Assembly: GCA_945911685.1 (NCBI GenBank) | Contig: CAMEAW010000063.1 | Location: 1-14,564 of the forward strand | Length of the DNA: 14,564 bases | Source: Bordetella parapertussis | Lineage (GTDB): Bacteria; Pseudomonadota; Gammaproteobacteria; Burkholderiales; Burkholderiaceae_B | Direction: 5' to 3' | In this document: positions 14,551-14,564 of the stretch, in pieces | Layout of the letters: each line of letters begins with the position of its first letter | Numbering within the stretch: position 1 is the stretch's first letter | Notes under the pieces: generated by a model | Told to the model about the DNA's origin: nothing | Seen by the model: only the letters and a program-made list of their open reading frames with translations | The model's database searches: none | Program-made: the position numbers and the translations under genes

Positions 14551-14564
14551 TTACCCTATGGTAA
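14551..14564. promoter_or_regulatory. Possible operator palindrome
   Basis: TTACC-CTAT-GGTAA is a perfect 5-bp dyad with a 4-bp spacer at the window edge, about 86 bp upstream of the quinone oxidoreductase ATG. The 11-mer CCCTATGGTAA recurs at 13089-13099, upstream of Bug receptor 3. It may bind a dimeric regulator. The second site lacks the left half. Confidence 0.3.

Overview
The window looks like chromosomal DNA of a betaproteobacterium, most probably Burkholderiales and perhaps Alcaligenaceae. This rests on three Bug-type (tripartite tricarboxylate transporter) periplasmic receptors plus a fragment of a fourth, placed among acyl-CoA metabolism genes; such expansion is typical of that group. 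Species cannot be read from the sequence. Every intact gene except the insertion-sequence transposase lies on the minus strand.

Layout. 1-2153: four tightly packed minus-strand genes that look like part of a phage late (virion) operon. The last runs off the left edge and the first is cut off at its 5' end by an insertion sequence. 2154-3809: a complete IS1634-like element with a 507-aa DDE transposase and near-perfect terminal inverted repeats. 3809-3963: a decayed 155-bp internal piece of a sister copy, abutting the right end of the IS, followed by a run of ten G. 4068-9157: a catabolic block on the minus strand, in transcription order two MaoC-like hot-dog proteins, a Bug receptor, a 701-aa ADP-forming acyl-CoA synthetase and a crotonase-fold hydratase/isomerase. 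9158-9858: no intact gene; it holds an IS4-family transposase remnant on the plus strand and an unassigned 53-codon frame. 9859-12934: two more Bug receptors around a bicupin protein. 13321-13449: the C-terminal stump of a fourth Bug receptor. 13491-14465: a zinc-independent quinone oxidoreductase. The last 14 bases form a small palindrome.

How the genes may work together (inference): periplasmic receptors capture a carboxylic acid, the synthetase activates it to a CoA thioester, and the hydratase/isomerase and MaoC proteins process the enoyl-CoA. The bicupin may be a ring-cleaving dioxygenase and the quinone oxidoreductase a reductive or detoxifying step. No TctA/TctB membrane subunits and no regulator gene lie in the window, so the substrate cannot be named.

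The unusual features are structural. Two independent repeat arrays sit exactly at gene 3' ends: a 6/7-bp microsatellite forms the C-terminal tail and stop codon of the synthetase, and a 59/86-bp array copies the 3' end of a MaoC gene. The IS lacks a target-site duplication and separates phage-like DNA from metabolic DNA, which suggests a deletion or rearrangement (or a misassembly). I found no convincing new defence or mobile system.
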